In this document: positions 41,501 through 52,803 of the stretch, in pieces | Position numbering within the stretch: position 1 is the stretch's first letter | How the letters are laid out: every line of letters begins with the position of its first letter | From: Pseudomonadota bacterium | GTDB lineage: Bacteria > Pseudomonadota > Alphaproteobacteria > Rhizobiales > Beijerinckiaceae | Reading direction: 5' to 3' | Assembly (NCBI GenBank): GCA_021781815.1 | Contig: JAJXWB010000013.1 | Location: 1 to 64,000, forward strand | Length of the DNA: 64,000 nucleotides | The notes under the pieces: generated by a model | Told to the model about the DNA's origin: nothing | What the model saw: only the letters and a program-made list of their open reading frames with translations | The model's database searches: none | Position numbers and translations under genes: made by a program

Positions 41501-41808
41501 ATCGCAAGCGCGGGCAGGGCGGCGAGAAGCGCGCGCCGCGCGAATGGATCATTCCGCAGCGTCCGGAACGGCCGAAACCAGCGGAAGGCGGGGGCGAAAA
41601 ACGCGATGGCCGGCCGAAATCCGAGGGCAGGCCCCGCCATGACGGCAAGCCGCGGTTCGAAGGCGCGCGCGAAAAGCGGCCGTTCGGCAATCGCAACGAA
41701 CGGCCGTTCGCCACATCGGACAAGCGTGAACGCGAGCGCAAGCCCGATCCCGACTCTCCCTTCGCCAAGCTGCTGGCGCTCAAGGCGGAGCTGGAAAAGA
41801 AGAAATAA
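38509..41808 (+). CDS. SUV3-like DEAD/DExH RNA helicase with acidic E/P/A-rich linker and basic C-terminal tail
   Basis: 'AVLGPTNTGKTHFAIERML', 'FLAVDEIQLGADFDRGHVFTDRIL', 'VVATDAIGMGLNLDVDHIAFAS', 'QIAGRAGRH'; C-terminal 'DSPFAKLLALKAELEKKK'. Confidence 0.9.
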   Translation: MTLSIPPASRLEHPPPTRGVSAVLGPTNTGKTHFAIERMLAHPTGMIGLPLRLLAREIYQKLVARVGSQAVALITGEEKIKPPRPRFWVSTVEAMPRDVAVSFLAVDEIQLGADFDRGHVFTDRILNRRGVDETLLIGAATMAPLIRAMMPGVPIVERPRLSKLGFAGDRKISRLPPRSAIVAFSADEVYAIAEWIRRQRGGAAVVLGALSPRTRNAQIDMFQNGDVDYVVATDAIGMGLNLDVDHIAFASDRKFDGRQFRRLTPAEFGQIAGRAGRHLRDGTFGTSGRCPPFDEDLIEEIEDHRFDPVKLLQWRNATPDFSSIESLIASLEIAPDDPALTRAPIAEDQMVLQFLAHDADVRRQAATPADIGRLWECCQIPDYRKASPTAHAELARTIFSFVVRRGRIPDDWLARRIAAVDRSDGDIDALSQRIAQVRTWSFIANRGDWLEDPEHWQGAARRVEDSLSDALHEKLAQRFVDRRTSLLMRRLRENKMLDAEITSDGDVLVEGQHVGQLRGFRFTADPKAEGEAARTLNAAAQQALASEIDSRATRVHDAVDTAFALSNDGAIRWLGEPIAKIVASEKMLEPRAVLIADEQLAGESLEKVQRRVDLWLAQHVTKLLGPLAQLEAGEGFEGIARGVAFRIAEELGVVERSRIAGDVKSLSQEGRASLRKAGIRFGAYHLYAQALLKPAPRALAAQLWSLRHGGVEGAKGLEEVAHLASSGRTSFAANADIPKDLYRAAGFRVCGERAVRVDILERLADLIRPAVAYRPGATAGDPPPGAADGQGFVVTVGMTSLAGCSGEAFASILKSLGFTMETRPGPAITVPLIPKAPTEPLQAKRPEDADGESESHDPLTEAPEGAAADESAETPAEEALAETVAEFERTAPEEPPVEPVVDAQTPAESDAPADALEPPAPEILPPASEDAQAPEPAELTDEAILAESALQSAVEEAATAESSGPADGEATVDATVPAMIEVWSPGGRPHQRREGGPHRKRGQGGEKRAPREWIIPQRPERPKPAEGGGEKRDGRPKSEGRPRHDGKPRFEGAREKRPFGNRNERPFATSDKRERERKPDPDSPFAKLLALKAELEKKK

Positions 41809-42511
41809 GCGCAGGTTCCTCGCCGCTCCATCCGCAGGCCTCCAGCGCCGCCCGCATGTGATCGGGCGCCGGCGCCGTCGCTCTGGTCGGCGGGCCGTTC
41901 TTGGCCATCGGCACGGCGATTTCGTGCGCATGCAGATGCAACGGCTGGCCGCCGATCCGCCCCGCTCCATAGACGCAATCGCCGAGAATCGGGAACCCGG
42001 ACGCGGCGCAATGAACGCGCAATTGATGCGTGCGGCCGGTCAATGGCTCCAGAGCCAACCAGGCCAGAGGCTTGCCGCCCGCATCGGTCCCGCGCCCGCG
42101 CACACGCCATCTCGTCTGCGACGGCAGTCCGGCCGGGTCGGGCTTCATCCACCATCCGCGCGTGGCGTCGAGACGGCCGAGCGGCAGGTCGATCAGTCCG
42201 GACTCGTCCTGCGGACCGCCCTCGACCACAGCCCAGTAGGTCTTGTCGATCGCGCCGCGCTTGAACAGATGCATGAGCCGTTCGAGCGCCTTGCGGTGGC
42301 GGCCGAGCACGAGGCAGCCCGACGTGTCGCGGTCGAGCCTGTGCGCGAGCGCGGGCCGGCGCGGCAGACCAAAGCGCAGCGCATCGAACGAATCCTCCAG
42401 GTTTTCGCCGCCCTTGGGGCCGCGATGCACCGGCAGGCCCGCGGGCTTGTCGATGATCAGCATCATCGCGTCGCGATGCAGAAGGCGGGAAATGGTCTCT
42501 TCCGGCGTCAT
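41780..42511 (-). CDS. RluA family pseudouridine synthase
   Basis: 'MLIIDKPAGLPVHRGPKGG', 'LAHRLDRDTSGCLVLGR', 'LTGRTHQLRVHCAASGFPILGD'; 3' end overlaps helicase 3' end by 29 bp. Confidence 0.9.
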   Translation of the reverse strand: MTPEETISRLLHRDAMMLIIDKPAGLPVHRGPKGGENLEDSFDALRFGLPRRPALAHRLDRDTSGCLVLGRHRKALERLMHLFKRGAIDKTYWAVVEGGPQDESGLIDLPLGRLDATRGWWMKPDPAGLPSQTRWRVRGRGTDAGGKPLAWLALEPLTGRTHQLRVHCAASGFPILGDCVYGAGRIGGQPLHLHAHEIAVPMAKNGPPTRATAPAPDHMRAALEACGWSGEEPALISSFPAPP

Positions 42512-42553
42512 GAGCGAAAGGGTATCTGAAGCGCGCGCGCGCCGGTCAAGCGC

Positions 42554-43324
42554 GTGGACAGGGGAAGCGCCGAAATGGAAATCGACGCCGAGGCGAAGGC
42601 AATGGATGACCGCGCGGCGGAAGCGGCCGCGATCCTCGCCGCACGCGCGTTCGACGTGTGGCTCGCGCGCGGCGCCGTGCTCGCCATCGTCGCGCTGCAG
42701 ATCCTGCTCGTAAACGATCTGTCGCCGATCCCGCGCTGGATCCTGCCGACGCTGGAACTCGCGCTGCTCGCGCCATTGTCGATTGCGACCGCATGGTCGC
42801 TCGGCGCGACCAGGAAGGTGGCGACCGCAGACGACCCCAGCGACCTCTGGGATATGGCGACGCGCCACCGCAACGCGATCCGCGCGGCCTTCATGTGGCT
42901 CACCGGCCTCGTCAGCGTCGCCAATCTTCTCTCCCTCAACGGCCTGGTCGCCGCCATTCTCCGGGGCAACGCCGCCAACGGAAAGTCGCTCCTGCTCGAT
43001 GCCCTGAACATCTGGGGAACCAACCTAATTATCTTCGCGCTCTGGTACTGGCACATTGATCAGCGCATTCCGGTCGTCGGCGAGGATCCGCGGCCGGATT
43101 TCCTGTTCACGCAGCAGACCCTGCCGGCGAGCGCGGCCAGGCCGGCTTACAATCCAGGCTTCGTCGATTATCTGTTCCTTGCCTTCACCAACGCCACGGC
43201 GTTTTCTCCCTCCGACACATTTCCGCTCACGGCGCGCGCGAAACTGCTGATGATGCTACAGGCCTTGATATCCCTCGTGACGATAGCACTGGTGGCGGCG
43301 CGGGCGGTCGGCATTCTGGCTTGA
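42554..43324 (+). CDS. Multipass membrane protein with two-TM ion-channel-like C-terminus
   Basis: Hydrophobic segments; 'NPGFVDYLFLAFTNATAFSPSDTFPLTARAKLLMMLQALISLVTIALVAARAVGIL'; start 42554 or 42575. Confidence 0.6.
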   Translation: MDRGSAEMEIDAEAKAMDDRAAEAAAILAARAFDVWLARGAVLAIVALQILLVNDLSPIPRWILPTLELALLAPLSIATAWSLGATRKVATADDPSDLWDMATRHRNAIRAAFMWLTGLVSVANLLSLNGLVAAILRGNAANGKSLLLDALNIWGTNLIIFALWYWHIDQRIPVVGEDPRPDFLFTQQTLPASAARPAYNPGFVDYLFLAFTNATAFSPSDTFPLTARAKLLMMLQALISLVTIALVAARAVGILA

Positions 43325-43325
43325 A

Positions 43326-44495
43326 ATGAAAGACGCGATGAGCGGGCAGGACAGCGACACGAAAAAACCCGGCTTTCTCGGCCGCATGTTCCGCCGCGGG
43401 CCCGCGAGGGAGCCAGAGAACCAGCGCGCGGCCGGGGACCGCGAGCCTTCAGGCGCGCCCGATCGGGCGGCCGCCCCCGAGCCCGACCAATCGCAAGGTC
43501 TGATCGCCGGCGAGCCTGAAAGCGCACACTCCATAACGCCCGAGCCGGCGCCGGCGCAGGAAGCCAGAACCTCGTGGTGGCGGCGATTGAAAGCTGGCCT
43601 GTCGCGCTCGTCCTCGTCGATCGGCCAGGGCATCGCCGACGTCTTCACCAAGCGCAAGCTTGACGCCGCCGCGCTCGAGGATCTCGAAGACATTCTCGTG
43701 CGCGCCGATCTCGGGGTCGCAGCGTCGACGCGCATCGTCGAGGCGGTGGGACGCGGGCGTTATGACAAGGAAGTCTCGACCGAAGAAGTGAAGGCTGTTC
43801 TCGCGGCGGAAGTCGAGCGTTCGCTCGCCGCCGTCGCACGACCGCTCGTGATCGACGGCGCCAGCAAGCCTTTCGTCGTCCTGGTCGTCGGCGTCAACGG
43901 TTCGGGAAAGACGACGACGATCGCCAAGCTGACGCAGCGTCTGCGCGCCGAAGGCAGGTCGGTCGTGCTCGCGGCCGGCGACACGTTCCGCGCCGCCGCC
44001 ATCGAGCAATTGAAAGTCTGGGGCGACCGCCTAGGCGCCCCGGTCATTTCCGGCGTGCAAGGGGCCGATGCGGCGGGCCTCGCCTTCGACGCGCTGACGC
44101 AGGCGCGGGAAAAAGGCGTCGACGTCGTCTTGATGGATACGGCCGGGCGCCTGCAGAACCGCGCCGAGCTGATGGCCGAACTCGAAAAGATCGTGCGCGT
44201 CATGAAAAAGGTGGACGCAGGAGCGCCGCACGCCGTCCTGCTCGTGCTCGACGCCACCGTCGGCCAGAACGCTCTGAGCCAGGTCGAGATTTTCGGTCGC
44301 GTCGCCGGGGTCACCGGCCTCGTCATGACCAAGCTGGACGGCACTGCGCGTGGCGGTATTCTCGTGGCGATCGCCGATCGCTTCGGGCTGCCGATTCATT
44401 TCATCGGCGTTGGCGAAAGCGCCGACGACCTCGAGCCCTTCGAGGCGCGCGACTTCGCCCGCGCCATCGCCGGGCTGGACCAGGAAGCGACATGA
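43326..44495 (+). CDS. ftsY: Signal recognition particle receptor FtsY
   Basis: 'VLVVGVNGSGKTTTIAKLTQRL', 'LAAGDTFRAAAIEQL', 'VLMDTAGRLQNRAELMAEL', 'TKLDGTARGG'. Confidence 0.96.
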   Translation: MKDAMSGQDSDTKKPGFLGRMFRRGPAREPENQRAAGDREPSGAPDRAAAPEPDQSQGLIAGEPESAHSITPEPAPAQEARTSWWRRLKAGLSRSSSSIGQGIADVFTKRKLDAAALEDLEDILVRADLGVAASTRIVEAVGRGRYDKEVSTEEVKAVLAAEVERSLAAVARPLVIDGASKPFVVLVVGVNGSGKTTTIAKLTQRLRAEGRSVVLAAGDTFRAAAIEQLKVWGDRLGAPVISGVQGADAAGLAFDALTQAREKGVDVVLMDTAGRLQNRAELMAELEKIVRVMKKVDAGAPHAVLLVLDATVGQNALSQVEIFGRVAGVTGLVMTKLDGTARGGILVAIADRFGLPIHFIGVGESADDLEPFEARDFARAIAGLDQEAT

Positions 44496-45100
44496 ACATT
44501 CAGATCCCCGAAACGCCCGTCCGCGCGAAGCTCGCACCGAGCCTGAAGTTCGCGCTCGAGATGGGTCCGCTGGTCCTGTTCTTCGCGGCCTATTCGCGCT
44601 TCGGCATCTTCACTGGCACGGGCGTGCTCATGGCGACGACGGTCGTCGCGCTCGCGGTCACATACTGGCTGACACGGCATGTGCCCGTCATGCCGCTCGT
44701 GACGGCCGTGATGGTGCTGGTGTTCGGCGGTCTGACGCTCTTGCTGCACGACGACACGTTCGTGAAGATGAAGGCGACGATCGTCTATCTGCTCTTCGCA
44801 TCGGCCCTGCTCGGCGGCCTCCTGTTCGACAAGGCGCTGCTCTCGGTCGCGTTCGACAGCGTGATGCGGCTGACGGAGGAAGGCTGGCGCAAGTTGACGT
44901 GGCGCTGGGGGGTCTTCTTTCTGGCGATGGCGGGCGTCAACGAAGCCGTCTGGCGCTACACGTCGCTTGATTTCTGGGTGAAATTCAAGGTGTTCGGCTT
45001 TGTCCCGCTCACGATCCTGTTTGCGTTGTCGCAGACGCCGCTGATGCTGAAATACGAACTCAGGGGCGAGGACGCCGCAAAGGCGCCGGAGCATTTGTGA
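44492..45100 (+). CDS. yciB: Inner membrane-spanning protein YciB (septation protein A)
   Basis: 'LKFALEMGPLVLFFAAYSRFGIFTGTGVLM', 'WGVFFLAMAGVNEAVWR...WVKFKVFG'; 4-bp overlap with ftsY. Confidence 0.93.
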   Translation: MNIQIPETPVRAKLAPSLKFALEMGPLVLFFAAYSRFGIFTGTGVLMATTVVALAVTYWLTRHVPVMPLVTAVMVLVFGGLTLLLHDDTFVKMKATIVYLLFASALLGGLLFDKALLSVAFDSVMRLTEEGWRKLTWRWGVFFLAMAGVNEAVWRYTSLDFWVKFKVFGFVPLTILFALSQTPLMLKYELRGEDAAKAPEHL

Positions 45101-45196
45101 GCCGCCGGCTCCGGTCGGACCCGGGTCGAACCGCACGATCGCCGCTGCGCGCATAGCGACGCGAGGACGAGCATGTCTCGCGCCAACCGTCCTGCG

Positions 45197-46252
45197 CTAC
45201 GCCCATTCCGCCCAGCGTCCATGCCAGTCGACTTTCGCGAGCACGCGGCGTTCGCCGCCGGGCCAGAGGGTCAGACGCAATTCGCAACTCATGTGGTCCG
45301 GCGCGCTTTCCATCGCGAGCCACGCGAACGGCATGGCCTCGGTCGCCCGCCCGCCGATCTCCAGGATCGCCGCGCGCAAGCCCTCGCGCACCTGCGCCGG
45401 CAGGTATTGCGCGAACACGCTGTGGTAGACGACCCGGCAGACGCCGCTCTGCGCCGGCGCAGCCATGCGCGTCTTCAGCCAGGCGAGCGCGTCGCCTTGT
45501 TCGACCCGCAATCGGCTCGCCGCGACCAGGTCGAGCGCCGCCTCGATGCGTTTGAGGCGCTCGAATTGCTCGGGCCAGATGTAGGCGAGCATCCGTTCGC
45601 GATCTTCGGGCGCCCCCGCATCCACCGGCCTAAGGTCGACGGCCGCGCGCGAAGCGACGACAAGCGGCGTATCCAGCGCCGGAGGCGAGCCGCGCCAGGC
45701 GCTGGCGATGCGCACATGCGAGTCCGGCGGCCCCCACGTCCTGTCCGCGCCGAGATCGTAGACATAGCGATCGAACATCAGATTCAGTCCGGCGCTGGCG
45801 CCGAGTTCGTGCAAGGCGAGCGGCGCCCCGGTTCGTGCGGAGATATGCAGAAAGCCGCCGAGCAGGACAGCGGAGCGCACGACTTCGTTCGTCTGCGGCG
45901 GCGAATCGAGGAACGCCGTCATCGTGGCGTCGTGCGCGGCGATCGTCGCGCGGATCGCGCGCGTGAAGCCCGCGTCGTCATTGTTCGCGCGCGGCGGATA
46001 GAAAGAGGCCAGATGCGGCGCCGCGCCGGCGCGCACGAGTATGTTGAGCGCGGCGCAGCAGCGCAGCGGCATCAGATCCGGGAGAAGCGACTCGAGCGGC
46101 CAGCCCAGCGCGCGCCGTCCAAAGCCGGACTGCTGATCGAGCGCTGCGGGCAGGAGACGGCACAGGCGCGCCGTGAACGGCGCATCCATGGCGTCGCAAG
46201 CCGTCGCTTGCCGCTCGAACGAGGCGACGATTTCGGACGTGCTCCCGTTCAA
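45197..46252 (-). CDS. DUF2332 family protein
   Basis: 351 aa; 'LHELGASAGLNLMFDRYVYDLG', 'VYHSVFAQYLP'. Confidence 0.78.
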   Translation of the reverse strand: MNGSTSEIVASFERQATACDAMDAPFTARLCRLLPAALDQQSGFGRRALGWPLESLLPDLMPLRCCAALNILVRAGAAPHLASFYPPRANNDDAGFTRAIRATIAAHDATMTAFLDSPPQTNEVVRSAVLLGGFLHISARTGAPLALHELGASAGLNLMFDRYVYDLGADRTWGPPDSHVRIASAWRGSPPALDTPLVVASRAAVDLRPVDAGAPEDRERMLAYIWPEQFERLKRIEAALDLVAASRLRVEQGDALAWLKTRMAAPAQSGVCRVVYHSVFAQYLPAQVREGLRAAILEIGGRATEAMPFAWLAMESAPDHMSCELRLTLWPGGERRVLAKVDWHGRWAEWA

Positions 46253-46313
46253 GGCGCGCTTCCTGGATGACGGCTGCAGTAAAGTAGGAAACGCCGGTCT
46301 TGGCTATCGCAAA

Positions 46314-46472
46314 TTACGCGGCGTCCTCGCGTCCATCCACTGGCGCGCCGAGCTTTTCGAGCGCGCGCCGCAAATGGCGGTAGTCGATCAGAATAGCAGC
46401 AATCGCGCTGAACACGGCGATGGCGGCGAGCGCATAGGACAGCGCGATGAAGGTCGTATGGGTCGCGGTCAT
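46314..46472 (-). CDS. ccmD: Heme exporter protein CcmD
   Basis: 52 aa single-TM 'HTTFIALSYALAAIAVFSAIAAILIDYRHLRRALEKL'; ATGA overlap with ccmC. Confidence 0.85.
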   Translation of the reverse strand: MTATHTTFIALSYALAAIAVFSAIAAILIDYRHLRRALEKLGAPVDGREDAA

Positions 46473-47227
46473 CGGGCGGGCTCGAACGTGGCTGTGCGCG
46501 GCGCGTCGCCGGCGGCGACGGCCAGATGGGTCAGTCGATCCAGCCGACGACGCAGGATCTCGTTGCGGATCGACATCATGTGCAGGGTCACGAACAGACA
46601 GGTCGAGCCGACGGCCATGACCAGCAGCGGCCAGAGCATGGACGAATAGATCGCCGGACCAGTGGTCTTGAACACGGACGACGGCTGATGGAGCGTGTTC
46701 CACCAGTCGACCGAAAATTTGATTATGGGAATATTGACCAGACCGACCAGCGTCATGACCGCAGCCACCCTGGCGGCGCGCTGCGGCTCCTCGATCGTCC
46801 GCCAGAGCGCGATCAGCGCGAGATAGATGAGCAGCAGCACGAGCATCGAGGTCAGGCGCGCGTCCCACACCCAATAGGTTCCCCACATCGGCTTGCCCCA
46901 GAGCGATCCGGTGACGAGACATATGAAGGTGAACATGGCGCCGAGCGGCGCAGCGGATTTCTGGGCGGCGTCGGCGACCGGATGGCGCCATACCAGCGTC
47001 CCCAGCGCCGCCGAGGACATGACCATGTAGGCGAACATACCGAGCCAGGCGGCAGGCACATGGATGTACATGATCCTGACCGTCTCGCCCTGCTGGTAGT
47101 CGGCGGGGGCGACGAAGAACACGAGGTAGAGGCCGACCGCGAGCAGGACCGCCGACAGAACGCCGAAAATCGGGATAGCGCGCTTGACGAAGCGCAGCAC
47201 GAAGGACGGATTGGCGAAGCGCAGCAT
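46469..47227 (-). CDS. ccmC: Heme ABC transporter permease CcmC
   Basis: 'IMYIHVPAAWLGMFAYMVMS', 'GSLWGKPMWGTYWVWDARLTSMLVLLLIYL'. Confidence 0.96.
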   Translation of the reverse strand: MLRFANPSFVLRFVKRAIPIFGVLSAVLLAVGLYLVFFVAPADYQQGETVRIMYIHVPAAWLGMFAYMVMSSAALGTLVWRHPVADAAQKSAAPLGAMFTFICLVTGSLWGKPMWGTYWVWDARLTSMLVLLLIYLALIALWRTIEEPQRAARVAAVMTLVGLVNIPIIKFSVDWWNTLHQPSSVFKTTGPAIYSSMLWPLLVMAVGSTCLFVTLHMMSIRNEILRRRLDRLTHLAVAAGDAPRTATFEPAR

Positions 47228-47374
47228 GGCCTTCCTTTAGCCGAACCGCAACGCGGCGCGCGTCTCGCACGCACAGAAGCCGCCGCTTTTGCTGCGAGCC
47301 TGAAGGCTCGCGGTCCAGACTTCGGCTTGTTTAGGGCCGCAGCCGCCCGAAAGCAATTTGCGCCGCATTAACGA

Positions 47375-48049
47375 TTATTCACCCAGCCGCCGCAGCAGGG
47401 CCGCCGTTGCGAACGGACAGAGCGCCCCCGCGGCGAGCGTCAGCGCCGCCAGCACGGCAAGCGGCGCTGCGAACGGCACAGTTGCGCCCGGAGCGGCGGC
47501 ATTGGCCGCCGAGACGCCGAAAATCAGGGCCGGCACGCAGAGCGGCAGCACCAGTAGCGCCATCAGCAGGCCGCCGCGTCGCAGCGAAACGGTGGCCGCG
47601 GCGCCGACGCCGCCGACGAAGGTGAGCGCCGGCGTGCCGATGAACAGCGATACGCCGACGCCCAGCATGGATTCGGCGTCCTGCGCCATCAGCAGCCCCA
47701 GCAGCGGCGCCGCGACCACCAGCGGCAGACCGGTCGTCATCCAGTGCGCCAGGCATTTGACGAACACGACCGCCTCCAGCGGCGTGGCGCCGAGCTGGAG
47801 CTGATCGAGCGAGCCATCCTCGAAATCGGCCTGAAACAGCCGATCGAGGCCGAGCAGCATGGCCAGCAGCGCAGCGATCCACAGGATCGCCGGGCCGATG
47901 CGGCTGAGCAGGTTGAGATCGGGACCGATGGCGAACGGAACCATGGTGACGAGCACCAGCAGAAAGACGACGCCCATCGAGCCGCCGCCGCCGATGCGGC
48001 GCGCAATGGTGATTTCGCGTTTCGTGAGAGCGACCAGCGGGCCGTTCAC
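47375..48049 (-). CDS. ccmB: Heme exporter protein CcmB
   Basis: 'LTKREITIARRIGGGGSMGVVFLLVLVTMVPFAIGPD'; GTG start overlapping ccmA stop (GTGA). Confidence 0.93.
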   Translation of the reverse strand: MNGPLVALTKREITIARRIGGGGSMGVVFLLVLVTMVPFAIGPDLNLLSRIGPAILWIAALLAMLLGLDRLFQADFEDGSLDQLQLGATPLEAVVFVKCLAHWMTTGLPLVVAAPLLGLLMAQDAESMLGVGVSLFIGTPALTFVGGVGAAATVSLRRGGLLMALLVLPLCVPALIFGVSAANAAAPGATVPFAAPLAVLAALTLAAGALCPFATAALLRRLGE

Positions 48050-48654
48050 GCCGCAGCTCCCAGCCGCAGCTCCGCCGCGCCATCGAGGCCGAGAGGCGCA
48101 TGGGTCGCCGCCAGGATCAGGCCGCCGCCCGTCCGGTGTTCGGCCATCACGGCGGCGAGCGCTCCCTGCGCTCGCGCGTCGAGCGCGGTCGTCGGCTCGT
48201 CGAGCAGCCAAATTGGTCGGGGCGCGACGAGAAGTCGCGCCAGCGCCGCCCGTCGCTTCTGGCCCGCGGACAGGTAGCCTGCAGGAATGTCAATGACATG
48301 GGCGAGCCCGAAGGCCGCCAGCGCATCGGACGGGCTCCTGCCGGGATTGTCGCCCCGCTGCATGAACGCCGCCCAGAAACAAAGATTTTCCCGAACCGTC
48401 AGCGCCGGCTTCATGCCCTCGGCATGGCCGACGTAGTGCAGTGCGCCCGGGATATCCTCGTCTTCGCCATCCAGCGTCAGGCGGCCGCCGGCGAGCGGCA
48501 GCAGGCCGGCGATCGCCCTCAGCAGCGTGCTTTTTCCGGCGCCGTTCGGGCCTGCGACGACGAGCGCTCCTCCGTCGGCGACCGAGAAGTCGGCCGACTC
48601 GACAATCCGGCGCCCGCCGCGGTCGATGCACAGTTTCCGGGCTTCAAGGCGCAT
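48046..48654 (-). CDS. ccmA: Heme ABC exporter ATP-binding protein CcmA
   Basis: 'VAGPNGAGKSTLLRAIAGLLPLAGG', 'LSAGQKRRAALARLLVAPRPIWLLDEPTTALD'. Confidence 0.95.
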   Translation of the reverse strand: MRLEARKLCIDRGGRRIVESADFSVADGGALVVAGPNGAGKSTLLRAIAGLLPLAGGRLTLDGEDEDIPGALHYVGHAEGMKPALTVRENLCFWAAFMQRGDNPGRSPSDALAAFGLAHVIDIPAGYLSAGQKRRAALARLLVAPRPIWLLDEPTTALDARAQGALAAVMAEHRTGGGLILAATHAPLGLDGAAELRLGAAA

Positions 48655-48781
48655 GGCTTCAGGGGCTACCGATTGAAGGAGCGACGAAAATCGCCGCACG
48701 ACTATGGTTCGTGTAGCCGCCTTCGCAGAAATTATCTATAAGCGCGCATCCTTCCCCTTCTCGACGCCCAGGATGATCGCG

Positions 48782-51511
<2,730 letters not shown>

Positions 51512-51523
51512 GACGCACGGCTT

Positions 51524-51568
51524 CCCTCTCCCGCGAGGCGGGAGAGGGTGGGCCTCGCGAAGCGAGGC
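51524..51568. repeat. REP-like double hairpin 12 bp after acnA stop (family C)
   Basis: ccctctcccgc-gag-gcgggagaggg (51524-51548), then gcctcgc-gaa-gcgaggc (51552-51568), followed by tcgggtgaggg. Confidence 0.85.
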
Positions 51569-51738
51569 TCGGGTGAGGGCGCCACGATTGCGACGAGCAT
51601 TCGTGTTGCGGCCGACCCTCATCCTCGGACCGAAGTCGGCAACAGCCGTCTTCGTGTCGTCATGGTCCGCCTGACGCCTGCTTCCGTTTCACGGGCTAAG
51701 GACGCACTTGCCATACTCGGGCTTTCGCCTGACGATGC

Positions 51739-52104
51739 GTGATGCCTCCGCGCGACACGCACAACAAATTGCCGTTCGCCCGCAGACTTCGACGCGAAAT
51801 GACGGTCGCCGAGTCTATGCTGTGGCGCGCATTGCGAGACTCACGTCTCGGCGGACTGAAATTTCGTCGGCAAGTTCCGATCGGCCGCTATGTCGTCGAT
51901 TTCCTTAGCGTCGAAAGCCGTCTGATCGTTGAACTCGACGGGCCGCCGCACGACGATCCGATGCAACGGGCGCACGACGATGCCCGAGACCGTTGACTGC
52001 GCGAGCAGGGTTATCGCGTTCTACGTTTCTCGAACGATCTTGCGCTTGGCGGTATGGACCTGTTGTTGGCGAGAATAAGAATCGCGACCGGCTTGCGAGA
52101 GTGA
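51739..52104 (+). pseudogene. DUF559 (Vsr-like endonuclease fold) protein gene interrupted by in-frame TGA
   Basis: 51739-51996: 'RRLRREMTVAESMLWRALRDSRLGGLKFRRQVPIGRYVVDFLSVESRLIVELDGPPHDD...DDARDR*'; same frame continues after TGA 51994-51996 as 'LREQGYRVLRFSNDLALGGMDLLLARIRIATGLRE*' ending at 52104. Confidence 0.85.
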
Positions 52105-52112
52105 CGCGGACT

Positions 52113-52137
52113 CCCTCTCTCGTGAAACGGGAGAGGG
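52113..52137. repeat. Degenerate family C hairpin 3' of DUF559 pseudogene
   Basis: ccctctctcgt-gaa-acgggagaggg, one mismatch in an 11-bp stem. Confidence 0.7.
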
Positions 52138-52153
52138 GGGCTTCGCGCGGCAC

Positions 52154-52597
52154 TTACGGGTATAAATTCCGCACATCTTGTTCGCTGAGCGGCTTGCCTC
52201 TACTCAACATGCGACGGCAGATACCGGTCGCGACTACATAGATGCCCTGATGTTTTGTCGGATCGCCGATTAACAGTGGTAACTTGGCCAATAACATGTA
52301 TCCATCCGCACCGATTTCTTTTCCAACCTCTGCAAATTGGCGCAGCTTTGAAATTTGGACCGTCGCAGACTTCGGTAACCCGGGCCACTCTTGTTCGCGT
52401 GCGAGGTAGCGTCCTTGGTCGAAGGATTGGTATGCTGTGCGGGCACAGTCTGGCGATACCCTTCCTCGAATGGTTTGTGCGCAAAAGTCGAGGCCAAAGT
52501 GGAACATTGCGTTATCGGCTAGCCCCACTTGAAAGCCCAATGCCGTTGCCCGACGGAAAAAGTTGTCCGAGTCTTCCATGATGTCTTCCGCGCACAT
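52154..52597 (-). CDS. Hypothetical protein in low-GC island
   Basis: ORF 'MCAEDIMEDSDNFFRRATALGFQVGLADNAMFHFGLDFCAQ...PLSEQDVRNLYP'; visibly lower GC than flanks; no family recognised. Confidence 0.55.
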   Translation of the reverse strand: MCAEDIMEDSDNFFRRATALGFQVGLADNAMFHFGLDFCAQTIRGRVSPDCARTAYQSFDQGRYLAREQEWPGLPKSATVQISKLRQFAEVGKEIGADGYMLLAKLPLLIGDPTKHQGIYVVATGICRRMLSRGKPLSEQDVRNLYP

Positions 52598-52803
52598 TAC
52601 CTTAATATGTAACATTACCTTGTATAGAAGCGCCCGCGCGGACGGGAAGGGGTTACCATCAAATTTGTGGGACGACTGTTGTCAATGCATTGGGCGTTCA
52701 ACTGCGTCGTGCCACTTGCTCGAATTCCGCGCGCGTTGGAGCGCGACTCAGCTGGCCGGCGACGACAATTGTTTCTAGGCTAGTGCGCGTTCCGCAGCAG
52801 ACG

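Noticed and set aside
51994-51996. Programmed TGA read-through or selenocysteine in DUF559
   Set aside because: No SECIS-like structure recognised and the residue context favours a simple nonsense change; treated as a pseudogene.
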